This document shows, in pieces, positions 24,074 through 37,020 of a stretch of 64,000 bases of DNA. This DNA is from Ectobius pallidus (lineage: Eukaryota; Arthropoda; Insecta; Blattodea; Ectobiidae). The notes beneath the pieces were generated by a model. It made no database searches and was not told the origin of the DNA. It saw only the letters and a program-made list of their open reading frames with translations. The stretch is from positions 159,576,532 through 159,640,531 of the forward strand of contig CAXKWD010000001.1 in the NCBI GenBank assembly GCA_964059195.1, given 5' to 3'. The position numbers were made by a program, and so were the translations under genes. The first letter of the stretch is position 1; the number at the start of each line of letters is the position of its first letter.

Positions 24074-24497
24074 GAAGTTTCAAGATTTTTATGGAGTTTT
24101 TAATGATGTTGATGGACAACTCATTGTTGAGTACTAGGTATCTGCAGAATGAGACCGTAAAGTGGGAAATATAACCCGTGTACCAAACAACAATTCGCGT
24201 ACTGTGATTTGATTTAATTTATATTTCTCAATATAATAGAGCGCTTTAGGTGTATACAGTGAAGGAAGTGAGAAAAATCCAGAGGCCGTATGCTATCCCA
24301 AAATTTTTCCCTAACATACCTCAATTTAAAAAAAGCACATTCCCTCCTTTACAAAATAATAATTACGTGATGTGCAGGATATGTGATATCCACTTGGTAG
24401 TGTATTTAATTAATGAGTAACCAACCCTGCCAAGTAGGAGCTCAACACAAGACTAGAACATAATGTACTGTCGATTGACAGACCTTTATTCATTTCA
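24074..24497. other. Noncoding DNA, nothing recognised
   Basis: No open frame or repeat recognised. Confidence 0.5.
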
Positions 24498-24600
24498 CAT
24501 CACGGAAACCATCAATAACAGCAGTGGGTATCGGCATGCTGACCACATGACCCCAATCCTGCCATCTATGGTAGATGAGCAGCGGCCTAGTCCATGTTTA
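24498..24600 (+). repeat. SINE family A, 3' fragment
   Basis: Matches the 3' part of the 4.6 kb SINE ('ccccaatcctgcc', 'tatggtagatga', then a gtttaagtttagttt tail). The 5' part and B box are absent. Confidence 0.7.
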
Positions 24601-24843
24601 AGTTTAGTTTATTTATTTCAATAAAGTAATTTTAAAAGTATTTAAGAGTCACAACATTTTGTTACCGAGAAATATTTAGAATCTAGTGGTGTAGTCATTA
24701 AGATGGCAACAAAGACCATCACAAGTTATAGTGATAATGGCTACCGATTAAAGGGTACGAGTTGGTGAATAATCATGAAAAGTAGTTATTATATTACGAC
24801 TTAAAGGAACATTAACAATTTGTATTAAATAGCCATTGATTTT

Positions 24844-24953
24844 CAGTGGCGGTATGCTATTTCACCATTGAAACCAGTGCCGGTATTCATTTGGACCTTT
24901 AAAACCAGTGACGGTATTCCATACCGGCGCATACCGCCTCACTTCCCTCACTG
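24844..24953. repeat. Short inverted-repeat element, candidate MITE
   Basis: CAGTGGCGGTATGC at the left pairs with GCATACCGCC...CACTG at the right, giving CAGTG...CACTG ends. Two 'accagtgNcggtatt' units lie inside. No convincing 8-bp duplication is present, so the boundaries are tentative. Confidence 0.4.
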
Positions 24954-27629
24954 GGTGTATAGATATATTCGTTTCTTCATGGACTTCTTCTGTTTGATAA
25001 TGATCTTCATACGTATTGTGGGATCTAGGCTAATATAATTCCGGAAAATGGAGAATCTTTAAAGCCTATGATATATATTCGCCTGTTACTCCCATCGGTT
25101 GAGATTCCGTGCTGAGATTGCCTCGCTTTAAGTTTAGATATTTTTATTGAAATTAAATTTTCCAGCTTTGATGATAACTACTTTCTTCCATATCTGTGTG
25201 ATGTGTCCAGAATTATACCTATGATATTGTTCATCCCATAAAACAGTGCAGAGGTTTTGTTTCTATAATTTTTAAATGTATTCAGTGAATCGCATATAAT
25301 GAAAAAAATTTAAAAATCATATTTGTTTTCTATAATGGTATACTTCGTTTGTTGGTTTTATAGCCTATATATGCTTACACATTATAGAGCTGGAGGCTAT
25401 GCCTAGAAAAAGAATAGGTTATAGTTACTTTTTCAGAGAATTTCAGAGAATTGTTACTGTCTGTTTTATATTTCCAATTCATAATAATCTTTAGAATTGT
25501 AGCCCTGCATAAATCGAATCAATAGTCTGTTGCTATGAAAATGCTGCACAAATATTTTATCCGATTTCAATACTGAAATTTTAGCTATAATACACATTAT
25601 TTGCTGTAAGCGGTGAATACAATTTTATTTTCATTTTAACGTCGTCGGTATGGTACTTGATCCTGGGCACTGTTCATTACCTTGAATTTTGCAAATAACC
25701 CTTCCATGTAGATGAATTAAAAAAAACTTAAAATGCTTTTAATTTTGAATTCTATTGAGAAAGGAAAATAATTATCTTTGAGGAGATCTTGTAGCAAAGG
25801 GTTTCCAGTGCAGTCTCTTACAATTTTATTGTATGACGTTTCCACATACCATACTGATATATTTCTCATTGTATGAAACATGCCTTGTTAATTACATAAA
25901 TGTAATGCAATTTTAATATCAACATCTAAACTTTATAATGTACCGGTAAACAAAGAGCTTTTGCAATTATCTTTATCCATATAAAATATATAAAAGTCTT
26001 CTTGAATTGTAGGCTACAATAGACTAATGAATATACTCGTGTTAATATTTATTACTTATTTTAAATTTGTCTTTGTTAATTTTGTTTGTTCTACCATACA
26101 CAAGATAACATAGATAGATAATTTTGTAAATATTCAACCCTCTTAGTGGTGGGAAACAATGATCTCATTAATGATTTTTACAGGGTAGCAGAAAAAACAA
26201 AGCTGGGATGTACAAACCTTATTAAAAATTCACCTCACTACCCTACTCAGGTTAATAGACTTTCCCTGCACTGAGGCTTATGCTGTGTTAACTCTTTTAA
26301 TGTTAATTAAGTCCACAGCGAGAACTTTATTAACAGCCTTCTAATTTGGAAACAAAATGCACAGTCTTGTTTTCTAGTTACATTAAGAACAGAAAGTGGA
26401 AATAGGACGTCTTGTCAAGACTATATTAGAGGTCACATACTAGCAAAGACCACGATAAAAGAGTAATAGAAGTCATTAGTATTCTCTGTACGAACTCCAG
26501 AGTTTCTAAAATTGAGAATTTTTTTTATTTTCAGACAGTCTGGTTTAAAATGCTCTCCTCCTCTCACACTATTCTGTTTGCTGAAAATCCTATTAGTCTA
26601 ACATACAAATTGCATTCTTGTATTGATGTTACTAATTTAGACATACATTGCACAGACCAACAGCAATTTCGGTGCCTTAGAATTGATACTTATTCTTGGG
26701 TATATTTAGGTCACTGATGCCAAATGTTACATTAGTTTTGCCCTATAACTTTTAGTTTTGTGATATGTGGTTTTACCGTTCTGCATATTATCCCATTTTA
26801 CGTTTGATATAAATAAAAAACAGTGCCTATTTTTAGCTTCTAAATCTTGAGAAGAAAAAAGTAACACACTAACATTACATTAGCATTACAATAACTTTTA
26901 AAAAATTGATACTATCACATATTGTACGGTCGTTTATGACTTATGAGCTGTCAATTTGAGGGCAAAAAAGTAATCCAGCTTTTAGTTTTTCTGTACTTAG
27001 TACAGTTTTCGTCCTACGTGTCCAAAGTATGGTAAAGACTATGGTGAAGACTTAGTCGCTAGACTAAGAGATCATGAATAAAATCTATATAAAAGTGGAG
27101 CTGGTAGAGAAAAACTGTTTACATATTTGGAATAAGCACACTAAGTATAGCCAAAATCCGGTAAAACATCTGAGACACCAAAACAAAAAGACTTCGCGAC
27201 CTAACATCGCGTCGCTAAAATAAGATTCACTTGAAAACGCGATACTTTCATAGTGTCTCGCGAAACGTTGTGATTTCTGTTGTGAAGTTGACATTTTTAG
27301 TGTTTGTGTTTTATATAATGCGTGTGTTTTATTATTTTATTATCTTATGAAGAAGACGAAGGCTCCACCCAAGATTAAGTAACCTTTGACAACGGCTTCA
27401 CAAAAGGATCAATAAACAGTGGTGAGTGTTGCCCAATAATCTATTTATATTACATCATATTCCTCACCATAAGAAGAATGTCATTCAGTAATAAAAAGTT
27501 CTTTTTTGTTGGGCTGTGTTATTTAACAACGGCAACTACTTTGGTATCTGTTGGATGGACTTTTCTTTCGCTTATGTGAACATAAAACTGCAAGACATGG
27601 TGGAAGGCTTGTGAAAACAGGAAGCAACA
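24954..27629. other. AT-rich noncoding DNA
   Basis: No gene recognised. Around 27,414-27,425 an 'acagtggtgagt' donor-like site follows a short exon-like patch, but stops in every frame and the lack of an acceptor argue against an exon. Confidence 0.5.
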
Positions 27630-27931
27630 ATTAAACGGAAATCAACATAGAGAAGTTCAAAGTGAGAATTTCGCATATCGAAGAACCAGTTCAAATCGTC
27701 ATGGGAATTCGAGGAATGGAAAATCTTGATCAGTTTAATCACTTAGGAAGTCTACTGACGTATGACGCCTACTGCACCAAGGATATCAGAACACGAATTT
27801 CCATTACCTCGACTGCTTTCACAAAGAAAAAAAAGAGATCACTGTTGACTAGTAATCTGAGCTTGGATTTGAGGAAGAAATTGATAAAGTAAACGAGAGT
27901 TCATATAGCCTCACAATAGAAATGTGAGTCC
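27630..27931 (+). pseudogene. LINE reverse-transcriptase C-terminal fragment (5' half of a split element)
   Basis: The plus frame reads VRISHIEEPVQIV, then LDQFNHLGSLLT, then TRISITSTAF, KKKRSLLTSNL and LRKKLIK. This is the conserved order at the C-terminal side of insect endonuclease-reverse transcriptase non-LTR elements: the 'YLGS' motif, then 'SLLTSKLxLxLRKKLIK', then 'YGCETW'. A decayed CES(W) equivalent is at about 27,924-27,932. Frameshifts and stops show it is dead. The expected continuation, WTL...FEMWC, is found only at 29,249 and beyond. Confidence 0.7.
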
Positions 27932-29248
27932 AGGGTTTGATGATCAGGTTACTGGTAGATAGCTCAGGGTAAAGACATGAGAAACTCCTTTTCTATCGCG
28001 GACAAAAATCGGATTGTTGATGGGCTTATGTTGATGGGTGATTGTTAGGCTGGCATAAGGAATTGTTTTGTAACAAATCATGGATTAACTTTGAGTACAC
28101 AATCTGTTTATTTTGCTTTATACAGTTAAATGTGACCCTTTTTAAAAATTATTTTGAGGTTATATGCTCAATTTGTCGCTCTTTTACTATCATTAAATAT
28201 ATTCAGGGTTATTCTTTCGTGGGATCGCAAAGGTATATTATGTTGCGCGGTCGTTATCAAAAGTCCTGAAGTGTATGCCCCCGGTAGCCTGTCTTACAGT
28301 GCCCAAGAGTCTTGATTTTCTTATGGTTGGGGTATTTATCAATTTTTCTGCCTAGGAAATTGGCATATTCTATGGATTTTAATTGGTCGTAGTTTCACTG
28401 GCCTTAAAGCTACTCGCTTCTCCATTGATAGTTTATTTAAATTAACTTTAGCTTGGACGCTGTAACAACGTTAGGACATCTGGGCTGTCACCCTAATTTT
28501 GCTTCGTGCCAGCCAGTCTGAGACACCACAGATCTTTCTTCAGTTTACTTTAAGCTTTAGTAATTCTTATAATTGATTTTGCACGTTGGATTAAATCTCT
28601 ATTCTAATTGAAAATCTTATTCTGCGGAGTTTTATACTAGTGTATTGGTATATATATATATATATAATAAGAATTTTATATCCACCTTATACCCTCATTA
28701 ATATGGAAGTAGGATAACCCAGAGAATTTGCCAAAAACTTTCACTTTTAGTTACCAGTATTTTATTTTCATTTGTGATTTTGTAAATTAATTGCTTAAAA
28801 ATTGATGAAATATAAATGATCTAAAAATTACACTATAAGTTAAAATATCTATAGGCCTGTTTATTAAAATTAAAAAAAAATTAAAAAACAGTTATGCCAG
28901 TCATTGGTGTGTAAACTTATTAAGTTGTGTCTTCTATAAGTTGTAATATTGAATAAAAATCTTGGGTGTTTTTTAAAAAACGAAGTTAAAATGTCTTGTG
29001 TGTTTATGTCACACGCATATGTCATCATAAATATAAAATAACTTTTGATTGATTATATTTATTTTGCGGTTTTAGTATTTCAACGTTAATAATGTGTGAT
29101 ATATTAAATGAAATCTCTATCAATTATATACGTGATGGCAATTTTATTATGTTATTCCGCTGTCTGGTTTTCCTGTTGTAACTGGTAAAACGTTATCTGT
29201 ATTTATTCCATTTTTACTCGAATTTGCGTCACTGAATATGATTAGTCC
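27932..29248. other. Probable 1.3 kb insertion splitting the LINE
   Basis: This AT-rich segment interrupts the LINE exactly at the codon region of the YGCETW motif. AGTCC occurs at both junctions (27,927-27,931 and 29,244-29,248) and may be a short target duplication. Inside are a (TA)n run near 28,651-28,666 and no transposase frame or clear terminal inverted repeats. The nature of the insert is unknown. Confidence 0.45.
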
Positions 29249-29610
29249 GGTCCGGAAAATGGACCTCATGAAAAACGAAGAAGTGTTAGGAATGTTTTGA
29301 AATGTGGTGCCGGAGAAGAAAGGAAGAACTAAAATAGGCGGATAAAGCGACAAATGGAGAAGTTCTGAGAACAAGGAAACCAAACTAGATAGGTCACATC
29401 TTGAGAAGAAATTATCTGCTGCATGATATCATCGAAAGGAAATTTGTGAAATCTCCAGGTCTTGGAAGAAGAACCCTGCTGCTACACAATTTAAAGGATA
29501 AAAGAAAACTTTGGTTATTGAAAGTGGAAGTCGAATGTAGGAAGAGATGGAGAGGGAAATTTGCAGTTCAGGTCCAAAAACTTGTCATGGGCAGAAGACT
29601 TAATAATAAT
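29249..29610 (+). pseudogene. LINE C-terminal fragment (3' half of the split element)
   Basis: With frameshifts corrected by eye only for motif reading, the order KWTS, CFEMWCRRR, IGHILRRNYLLHDIIE and GRRTLLLHNLKDKRKLW follows the usual C-terminus of the same LINE family (FEMWCWRRM ... GHILRRN ... GRRRxQLLDDLKxKRRYW). It then ends in an (AAT)-rich tail at about 29,603-29,622. Several stops and frameshifts are present. It joins logically to 27,630-27,931. Confidence 0.65.
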
Positions 29611-29622
29611 AACAATAATAAT

Positions 29623-31257
29623 AGGCTATTAGGTTATATGTGATATCGTTTTCTTAAACAAATGTAGCATACTATTTTGAAGTATTATTGCACAATTCTA
29701 TAATTTCCGTAACGCGTTTTTATTAGAGACACTCTGTGAAAGTTTTATATGCTTTGGAAGTAGGGTACAGATCTTATGACTTTGAGATGCGAAACTTTCA
29801 ACAAGTCGGTATGATCATCTCTTCAGAGAAGGATAGAAGAAGAGCAAACTCAACTCTGTCATATAAGTTGTATAGCGTTTCGTCTGGCGTCATCTCCAGT
29901 AACATTTTAGAGAACTGTTAAGAAAAATATTTACTAGTATAAAATTATATACTTGTTAATAGTGACTCATGTAATCCGAAGTAATACAGTATTTCTATAT
30001 TGTTCTCTGTTGATCAGTAATAGTTATTGCTAATAATACTCCTTCCACATGTATGGTCCACTTATCTGTGGTCCATCTATGTCTTGCTATTGGATAAGCT
30101 GGTTCAAGTGCCAGTTAACTCCTTAGCCATAGGCAGTTCGCTAAGTCTTTTCCTATATGCCTTTGCCAACCATATGAACCATTTTAAGCTCCGCATTATT
30201 TTTGGCTCCACAGCTGTATTTTCTGGCTGGGATGATAGTAGCTTTTGTAATCATGAAATTACCAGAGTAGGACTTAGATATCATCGGCAGCATCATCCTA
30301 CGAATATGTTTTGAAAGTTTCTTACTTCTCCACAGGGGCATGAAATACAAGGAAGGAAGGAAAAGAAAAGGTCATAAGAACAAAGTATATGATCAAATTT
30401 GGAAGTTGCGTTCCTTTTTTTACTTTAAGTAGGTTTTAAAGTAATGACAACTAGTTTTGAAAACCATGCCCTACGGACAGAAATTTCGGGTATTCCTAAG
30501 GTATTGGCCGAGTATTTTGATATAGAGAATCCGTGGTCTCCATGAACATGAACGTATGATTTATTAGGCAGATACAACAACCTTGTTGTGCATTTATTCC
30601 GAATTCGATCAGTTTCCAACCTCATCTTTATTTATTCGGCCCTACATTGTTATGTAATATTACATATATTCTTTACAACCTCTTCATAGGATTTTCTGCG
30701 CTAAAGTTAGTATTCGAATGCAGATTAAGAATGAGAATAATGTGAGAAAGTTCCTTAGACGTACAAAGAAAAATTATATGGATTATAAAAAGCTCTACGG
30801 TAGAAATTATTACAATATTCTGCATGAAGAAAACGTGGAGTTTGATTTCAAATTGACAAAGAAATGTTTCCAACTTTCACATTTTAAACTCTCACTTACT
30901 CCGTATAGCCGAAGGCTTATAAGTTATATGACTAGCTTTAGGTAGGGCCTATGTTAAACTCATGTTTCCCTTGTACACTAATATGATTGTTACTAGCTTG
31001 TATTGAAAAATAATATTGATATAGGACTGTAGAATACTGTAGCCTAAAGGTTAATTAAATCCGGACTTTAAAAAACTTCAACATGAAAAAATCTAGGTGA
31101 CCTTTAATGGTGATGATCCCATAAACAAGAAAATATAGAATATAAAAGTAAGTACACGAAGGTATGGTACTCTTAGTCTCATAGACTACATATTGGTTTA
31201 TATCTCATGTTACTTTGTATGGAGAAAGACTGCTAACATGTGGAAATTTCATTCACA
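29623..31257. other. AT-rich noncoding DNA
   Basis: Several 60-95 codon frames occur on both strands (for example near 30,030-30,350), but none shows a recognisable domain or exon structure. Nothing is called. Confidence 0.5.
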
Positions 31258-31544
31258 GTATTTCCAGAATCGAGTTACAGAGAGCGCTGGGTTAAGATGC
31301 TGTGTAAGATACAATCGCGACGCAATACAGTTACTTTATACACTGTGAAAGCAATAGTGGTCTAACTACAGAGTATTCCTTACTCTTTTCAATTTCCTCT
31401 ATCGAACTTGTGAAAATCATATCTGTTCTGTTTGTACTAAGTTACATGAAAAATATTTGAAATTCGAGCAATCTTCGTCCTTGTAACCTTCTGGTGGACA
31501 TGCGTGCTTTAGAGGGTTCAAGTTTGGCTCGATTCTGGAAATAC
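31258..31544. repeat. Inverted-repeat-bounded segment (17-bp exact arms)
   Basis: GTATTTCCAGAATCGAG at 31,258-31,274 recurs as an exact reverse complement at 31,528-31,544. The 287-bp size and terminal arms suggest a MITE, but no target duplication is evident. Confidence 0.45.
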
Positions 31545-31685
31545 AATTAAAACTAACCAACACACAAACAAAACTTTCAAACTCACCACACGAACCTGTA
31601 AACACACAAGCCTAATTAATCAGAAAACAAAGATATAAAGCACATCTCCCTATAGCTACAGTCAAATATTCCCCTTACTCCCTCG

Positions 31686-32072
31686 CATAGGCGTAACCAG
31701 GCCGACCATATGGGGGGGTTATAACATCCGCGGGGTCTGGCGAGTATGGAAGGAGAGGGGGGTCCGGGGGCCCTCCCCCGGAAAATTTTAAAAATTAAGA
31801 TGCAAAATAACGAGTTTTAAGCTTCCGGGGGTTCTCCCACGGAAAATTTTAAAAATTAAGATGCAAAATAACAAGTTTTAAGCTTCCGGGGGTCCTTCCC
31901 CGGAAAATTTTAAAAATTAAGACGCAAAATAACGAGTTTTAAGCTTCCCACGCTTTATACTTGTATTAAGCAATTTATGGGCAGACTTAAGAAAATTATA
32001 CAATTTTCCTTTTTTTAATCAATGGGGGGGGGGTTCAAACCCCCAAACCCCCCCCCCCTCGCTACGCCTATG
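31686..32072. mobile_element. hAT-type MITE (family H3), copy 1, three internal repeats
   Basis: Ends are CATAGGCGTAACCAGG and, from the right, CATAGGCGTAGCGAGG. An exact 8-bp duplication, ctccctcg, flanks it at 31,678-31,685 and 32,073-32,080. The interior holds three tandem 61-bp units (spacing of the 'ggaaaattttaaaaatt' word is 61) and G- or C-homopolymer runs near the ends. It is nearly identical to 37,253-37,563 outside the repeat number, so it was active recently. Confidence 0.93.
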
Positions 32073-32519
32073 CTCCCTCGATCCAATCCTCTCAGTCAAA
32101 GCTGTAAATTTTCCCACCTCTTCAAAAAAGCTGATACTAATCAACAGATGCATTGAAAGACTCCAACTGCTGCACCCTGACATAAATATACGGCACGACG
32201 ATTATGACTAGGATATAGTCTGAAAGTGAATTTAAGCGAACTTATCAGCAGTTTCGCATCAAACCCTTTCATCCTATCCTTCCTGGTATCTCCAATGGAC
32301 CAAACGTTTTTCATTACAGGTCTTTAGAAAATTAACGGGTTGTAGAAACGCCCGGTCCTAAAGAAATCTCACTTTAAGCTAACGAGAGGCTGCGACAGAT
32401 ATAAGTCTTCCCCTATACACTGAGTATTCTGTGATAAAGGTGCCTGATTCAAGGGAACGAAATATAGAAATTTAATTATTATTTCCGTACCTGATTAACA
32501 CTGTTACTGTTACGTTATA

Positions 32520-32720
32520 AGATTGTGTGGGGGACGGGAAAATGTATGTCCGTCTCTCTGTCCGTCTGAACGTATGTCTGTACGCGCGATAACTCAAATA
32601 CGCGTTATCGGATTTTCATGAAACTTGGTATACGCATTTATAACGTCCATGGGAAGAAGCGTATCGATATTGAACCAAATCGGATGACCGGAACCAGAGT
32701 AATGCCCAATTTAGGGCCTA
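32520..32720 (+). repeat. CCGTCTGT-rich module, solo copy
   Basis: Contains 'tgtccgtct' repeats, then 'cgcgataactcaaatacgc', 'ttatcggattttc', 'aacttggtata' and 'ccatggga', the same order as inside the hAT element at about 11,215-11,400. Function unknown; it is a mobile or captured module. Confidence 0.6.
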
Positions 32721-34619
32721 TTTTATGGTAATATATTAGAAAGAATTTATCAAATGCAAATCAGTAAAACATATTGTTTTACAATGTTCATATACGGCTT
32801 TGGAAGTTGCAATATAGGTAGCTTTGTCAAATATCACTTCCCACTCGAACTACATGCTGAATCAGTCAGCTGGAAAAGTAAACAACCTAATTTTGTGTCG
32901 GGATTTTTAAACACACACTTGAATTGCATGATGACGTGCCCTTGGACGTTTCTTTAAATAACCTTATTAAGAACTAGGCAACGAATCGCATAGTGGAAGT
33001 ACGATGTGGTTTCTTCACAACGAACTGAAGTGAGCGCTACAATATAACTGTAACTAGTGTAAATATAGCAAAAATCATACAAAATATTTACATTTATTGT
33101 GATATTATAATTTATTTTTACAGTTTTTCACGTAAAAAATTAAATTCAAATTTTCGTCTACTTGTCGTAAACTCAACTAAGCCTACAACAACAGTTATTT
33201 ATATGTAGACAACATTCTTTACCAATTAAAGTTCCCAAGTAAATAATTATATCTAAACATTGTTGAAGTATTGATACAAGTTTTCAACAATTTACGAAAA
33301 TAACATTTATTTTGACTTATAGTATCTAAAGAAGCGTGTTGTTTATAGATGACTTCAACCAAGGGACTGTTGGATCATGGAACTAGCTATAGCTACTATG
33401 AGTGGGAAAAACAGGAAACTATTCTTCATCGAAGTCTTCAGATTTTATTTTCAAAAGACACTAGATAATAATATGGATTTGGATGTGTTGCAAGATACTT
33501 TGTACAATCTATGTTAAAATTAATGAACACTGCGTTATATGATAGAATAGTCTGAAAATGGGAAGGAAAATGTAACTTTTTTTGGATACCTTCTTGACGC
33601 ATAACTTGGATATCTCCTACAAAGCATTGGCAAGCAACTCTGATAGATCCTCGGCTTCATTGAAGCGCAATTCGGAAATATTTTACCTCTCCGCACGCAA
33701 TACGTAAACGCTGGTATAAGATGCGTTTATAGAACGTCTATGAAATAAAATAAGAAGATTTATTTTAAATAATAAAAGTAAGTAATGATAAATTTTGTCA
33801 TTTGTATACTTATTCTGCTACTATTTAAGTAAACGCTTCCTTGATGGGGCACAACTTGCATCTCTTACGACAATCGATAGAACCTAATCGGTGGAGTGTA
33901 ATGTGATTAGATAATTCACTTTGCTGGGAAATGCATTAGTAATGTCACTCAACTGAACAGTCAATTAGGCCAGTTCTGCGTGCCACGAACTGATGAGAAA
34001 TGCAAATAAATCTCCCTCACTTATAATGCTATCGAACGAAGTTTATTTCAGTTGGCAGCTCTGACAGCTTATCTGAAGCGTTCAGCTGATCGTTTTTACA
34101 AGCTCTGACAATAAACACGATTTTATTAGTAATAGTAACATTGCTACACAATAACGTTTAACGGTTTTGTATTATTGCTATTCCAAAAAACAAATGCTGT
34201 TCTTTCTATAAATCTCTTCGTGTAATATTTTATTTTGATAACTCCCAATTCACTTATTCCCCCAGGAGTTCATTCAAGCATAGAGCATACTACTGATGTT
34301 TCAGTAATTATTTAAACTTTTAGCTTTGGGGAAATTATTATTTAGCAATTATAGTAATCTTAACAATAATATATTACTAGTAACGGTATAATTATTATTG
34401 TTATCAAATATATTTTTAAATTAAAATAAATAAATTGATTGACCACGAGCTTTGTTATTTCGGAGCACTTTGGACTATATCGGTATGTATTTATGTATGT
34501 GTTAAATTTAATTTAATTGCTTTATGATTATTGAGTGTTTTTGTATAATATCAGTCCTTCGTTTATTTATCACTGCAGGTCCACGCGGCTTCATCCGAGT
34601 TTATTAATTCAACAGCTGG
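32721..34619. other. AT-rich noncoding DNA, nothing recognised
   Basis: No protein-like frame or repeat recognised. Confidence 0.5.
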
Positions 34620-35000
34620 ATATTTTGTATAAATAATTTATTTAATAAATAAAACTTTATGTGTATTAACACTGACATTTTTACATAATTACATGTATAA
34701 CACATTTTTATTTTAAATTATATTGTTAGACGTAGTGAATAAATAATGAAGACGACTAAAACTAATCTTGTGTTACCTTATGAGCGTACAGATTCGAAAT
34801 TAAAGAACCACATTTTTAGGAACTTTACCCTTACACGCAAATTATTCATAAACAATTAAAACGATTCATAATTACAAAATAAAAATACGGCTTCAAGGTG
34901 CATTTCACAAAAGTGCGCCGCCGGATGGAAAACGAACTCAGTTTCGAGTTTCCTGCCCCCCCCCCCCAAATAAACAACTAAGTACCATCAGTAGTAAGTT
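34620..35000 (+). repeat. Diverged dispersed repeat (family R), copy 1
   Basis: Shares an ordered series of words with 43,030-43,400: 'acgactaaaa', 'catacagattc'-like, 'cattcataaa', 'aaaacgatt', 'cggcttc'-like and a final 'gactcagtttc...ctggcccc'-like block. A 13-base C run lies at about 34,961-34,973. The copies are old and the class is unknown. Confidence 0.45.
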
Positions 35001-36171
35001 TCGTCCGTACATGATTCCCTTCTCTTTGCCTATGTAAAAATAAATCATATCGTTATAAATAGATCAATCAAGCAGAGTGGGCTAACGAAGTCGAAGCGAT
35101 CGGTACTTCGATTAGTTATGTTGAAAAAATATATATTTATGCGATTCTCTTCTTTTCCATCTGATATTGACAGCAGAGCAAGGTCACCTTTAATATTACA
35201 ATTTAAATGTATTATCGAAATGTGGTACTTCTATAGCTCAATTCTCTCCCTAATAATTACTAATTAAATTACTATTACTAATTCGGACACCCTTCAGTCA
35301 ATCTACCTCGATATGTTAATAATTTCATACCTTTGCGTGCCCTAGATTTGGCTGGGCATCGCACACAAATAGACACTTTAAATAACTAGGCAAAACTAGA
35401 ATGAGCTGTGTATATCAATTTTATTTTTCGAGTTTTCGTTGGAAGTAAATACCCGAAACTACCTGATGTTTGAAATCACATATCTGACAATATATGTGAA
35501 CAGCATAAATCTACTAAACGATACACGAAAAAAATATTCAGTAGGAGTATTTTTTTTAATTTCCTGAGTAAGAGCTCCCAATTCACTCATGAGTTTGATA
35601 ATTTTCTTGATCGAAATATTACTGTACTATTAAAACAGGGGTTCGGATGCCGACAAAAGCCTGTTAACCTCTGATCTCGCTGCAAGTGGTTTCCTTTGTG
35701 TGATCGAGGGAGAAAGGGGTGGATTCCAGTACAGGAATGTGAAGATATCATCAGGACCTAGACATGAGGAACGTGACAATATGTGCGTGAAACAAGGCAA
35801 TCAGTAGGTCTAGGATATGAGGAGAGCGAGCTTTATTAAATGAAGCAGTAGTCTACTGTCCATTGTAAAAACTATTTTTTATTTAATACTAGTCAAAGAA
35901 CTATTTCTTTGCAAATTGATGTGCTACACCGGTGCACTACCATTTTTTTTTTGCTTTCATATTATTTAATTACCAGTTATGAATCACTAAACTAATAGGC
36001 CTATTTATTTCCGATCTTCACATCTAATTTTTAGAATAATTTGTTTTCGAAAATCCTATAAATTTAACTGAAATTGTTATTATTATGCTAAATCTAGTGA
36101 TTTAGACGTAACAGGTTTTTAAATGTACCTAACATAAAGGAATATAAAATTATATTATAAGTAAATTATCA
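35001..36171. other. AT-rich noncoding DNA, nothing recognised
   Basis: No gene recognised. 35,640-35,830 is less AT-rich but has stops in all frames. Confidence 0.5.
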
Positions 36172-36179
36172 GTCGGAAA

Positions 36180-37020
36180 CAGGGCTGCGGAGAGAAAGTA
36201 AGGACCTCAGGTTCAAATTGTCCCGGACACCCATCAAATATTAAATTCACCACTGAAACCCAACCTCGACCTTTATATTGTTTGCAACTAAAGGATTATG
36301 TAAATATATTACATAATTATCATATATGTAATGTTATGTAAGTAATCTATTACTTGAAGACTTATATTTTTGTTAGTCATTAAAAAAGTTAGTAATATTT
36401 TACAAAAAAATAAAGCCATATAAATTTAAAAGCTTTTGAGTTGTTCTCATAAGAGATAATAATATGTGATATGGCAAAATGCTATCAATAAGCATAAAAA
36501 CTAATCACTGTACAACCTGTGTCTTTGACTTCTCAACAAAAAATAAAAACACTTAAATTATAGACCCAACTGGTATAAAAATAGCAAAACAAAAGGAATC
36601 CCGGGGATAACTTTGCACAGTTTTATAAGTTACCAGTTTTATCTGTCTGTACCAGTTTAATGTGTATGTACCCAAATTAATCTTTTGATTTTTTTTTTTA
36701 AATGCCAAACGTTAGTGAGGCCTATTGTTCAGTCCAAAAGGATTTCTGCTTCTACTTTTCAGAAATAACATTTTTTATTCAAGAACAATCCGTTTTAGAT
36801 TAACTAATTATTCCGTGTCACCGTTATACGACAGGACAATGCAAATAAAAATAAGCACATAAAACACAAATTGATCTATTTGTTGACTTATAATCCATTT
36901 TATGTTAGAGTGAATTTAGAAGGTGAAACATAAAACCTGGTCAGCTGGGCCAGGGCCCTTAGGGGTCCGAGCCCCGGGGCTGCAGCCCGGTTGCCCCCCC
37001 CCCCCGTCTCGTCGGGCCTG
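36180..37020. mobile_element. Non-autonomous hAT-type element (family H1), copy 2
   Basis: An 841-bp element beginning CAGGGCTGCGGAGAG and, from the right, CAGGCCCGACGAGAC. The flanking 8-bp duplication has one mismatch: gtcggaaa (36,172-36,179) and gtcgaaaa (37,021-37,028). Both ends and the right half match 11,041-11,741. The middle (about 36,340-36,640) is AT-rich sequence absent from that copy. No transposase. Confidence 0.83.

Noticed and set aside
27300..27425. Small exon ending at GTGAGT near 27,420
   Set aside because: Stops in every frame and no acceptor; a donor-like word alone is common by chance.
30027..30350. Overlapping 65-95 codon frames on both strands
   Set aside because: No recognisable domain, no exon signals, and neither strand is convincingly better.
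30718..30945. Lys/Tyr-rich 75-codon plus-strand frame
   Set aside because: AT-driven composition and no motif or splice context.
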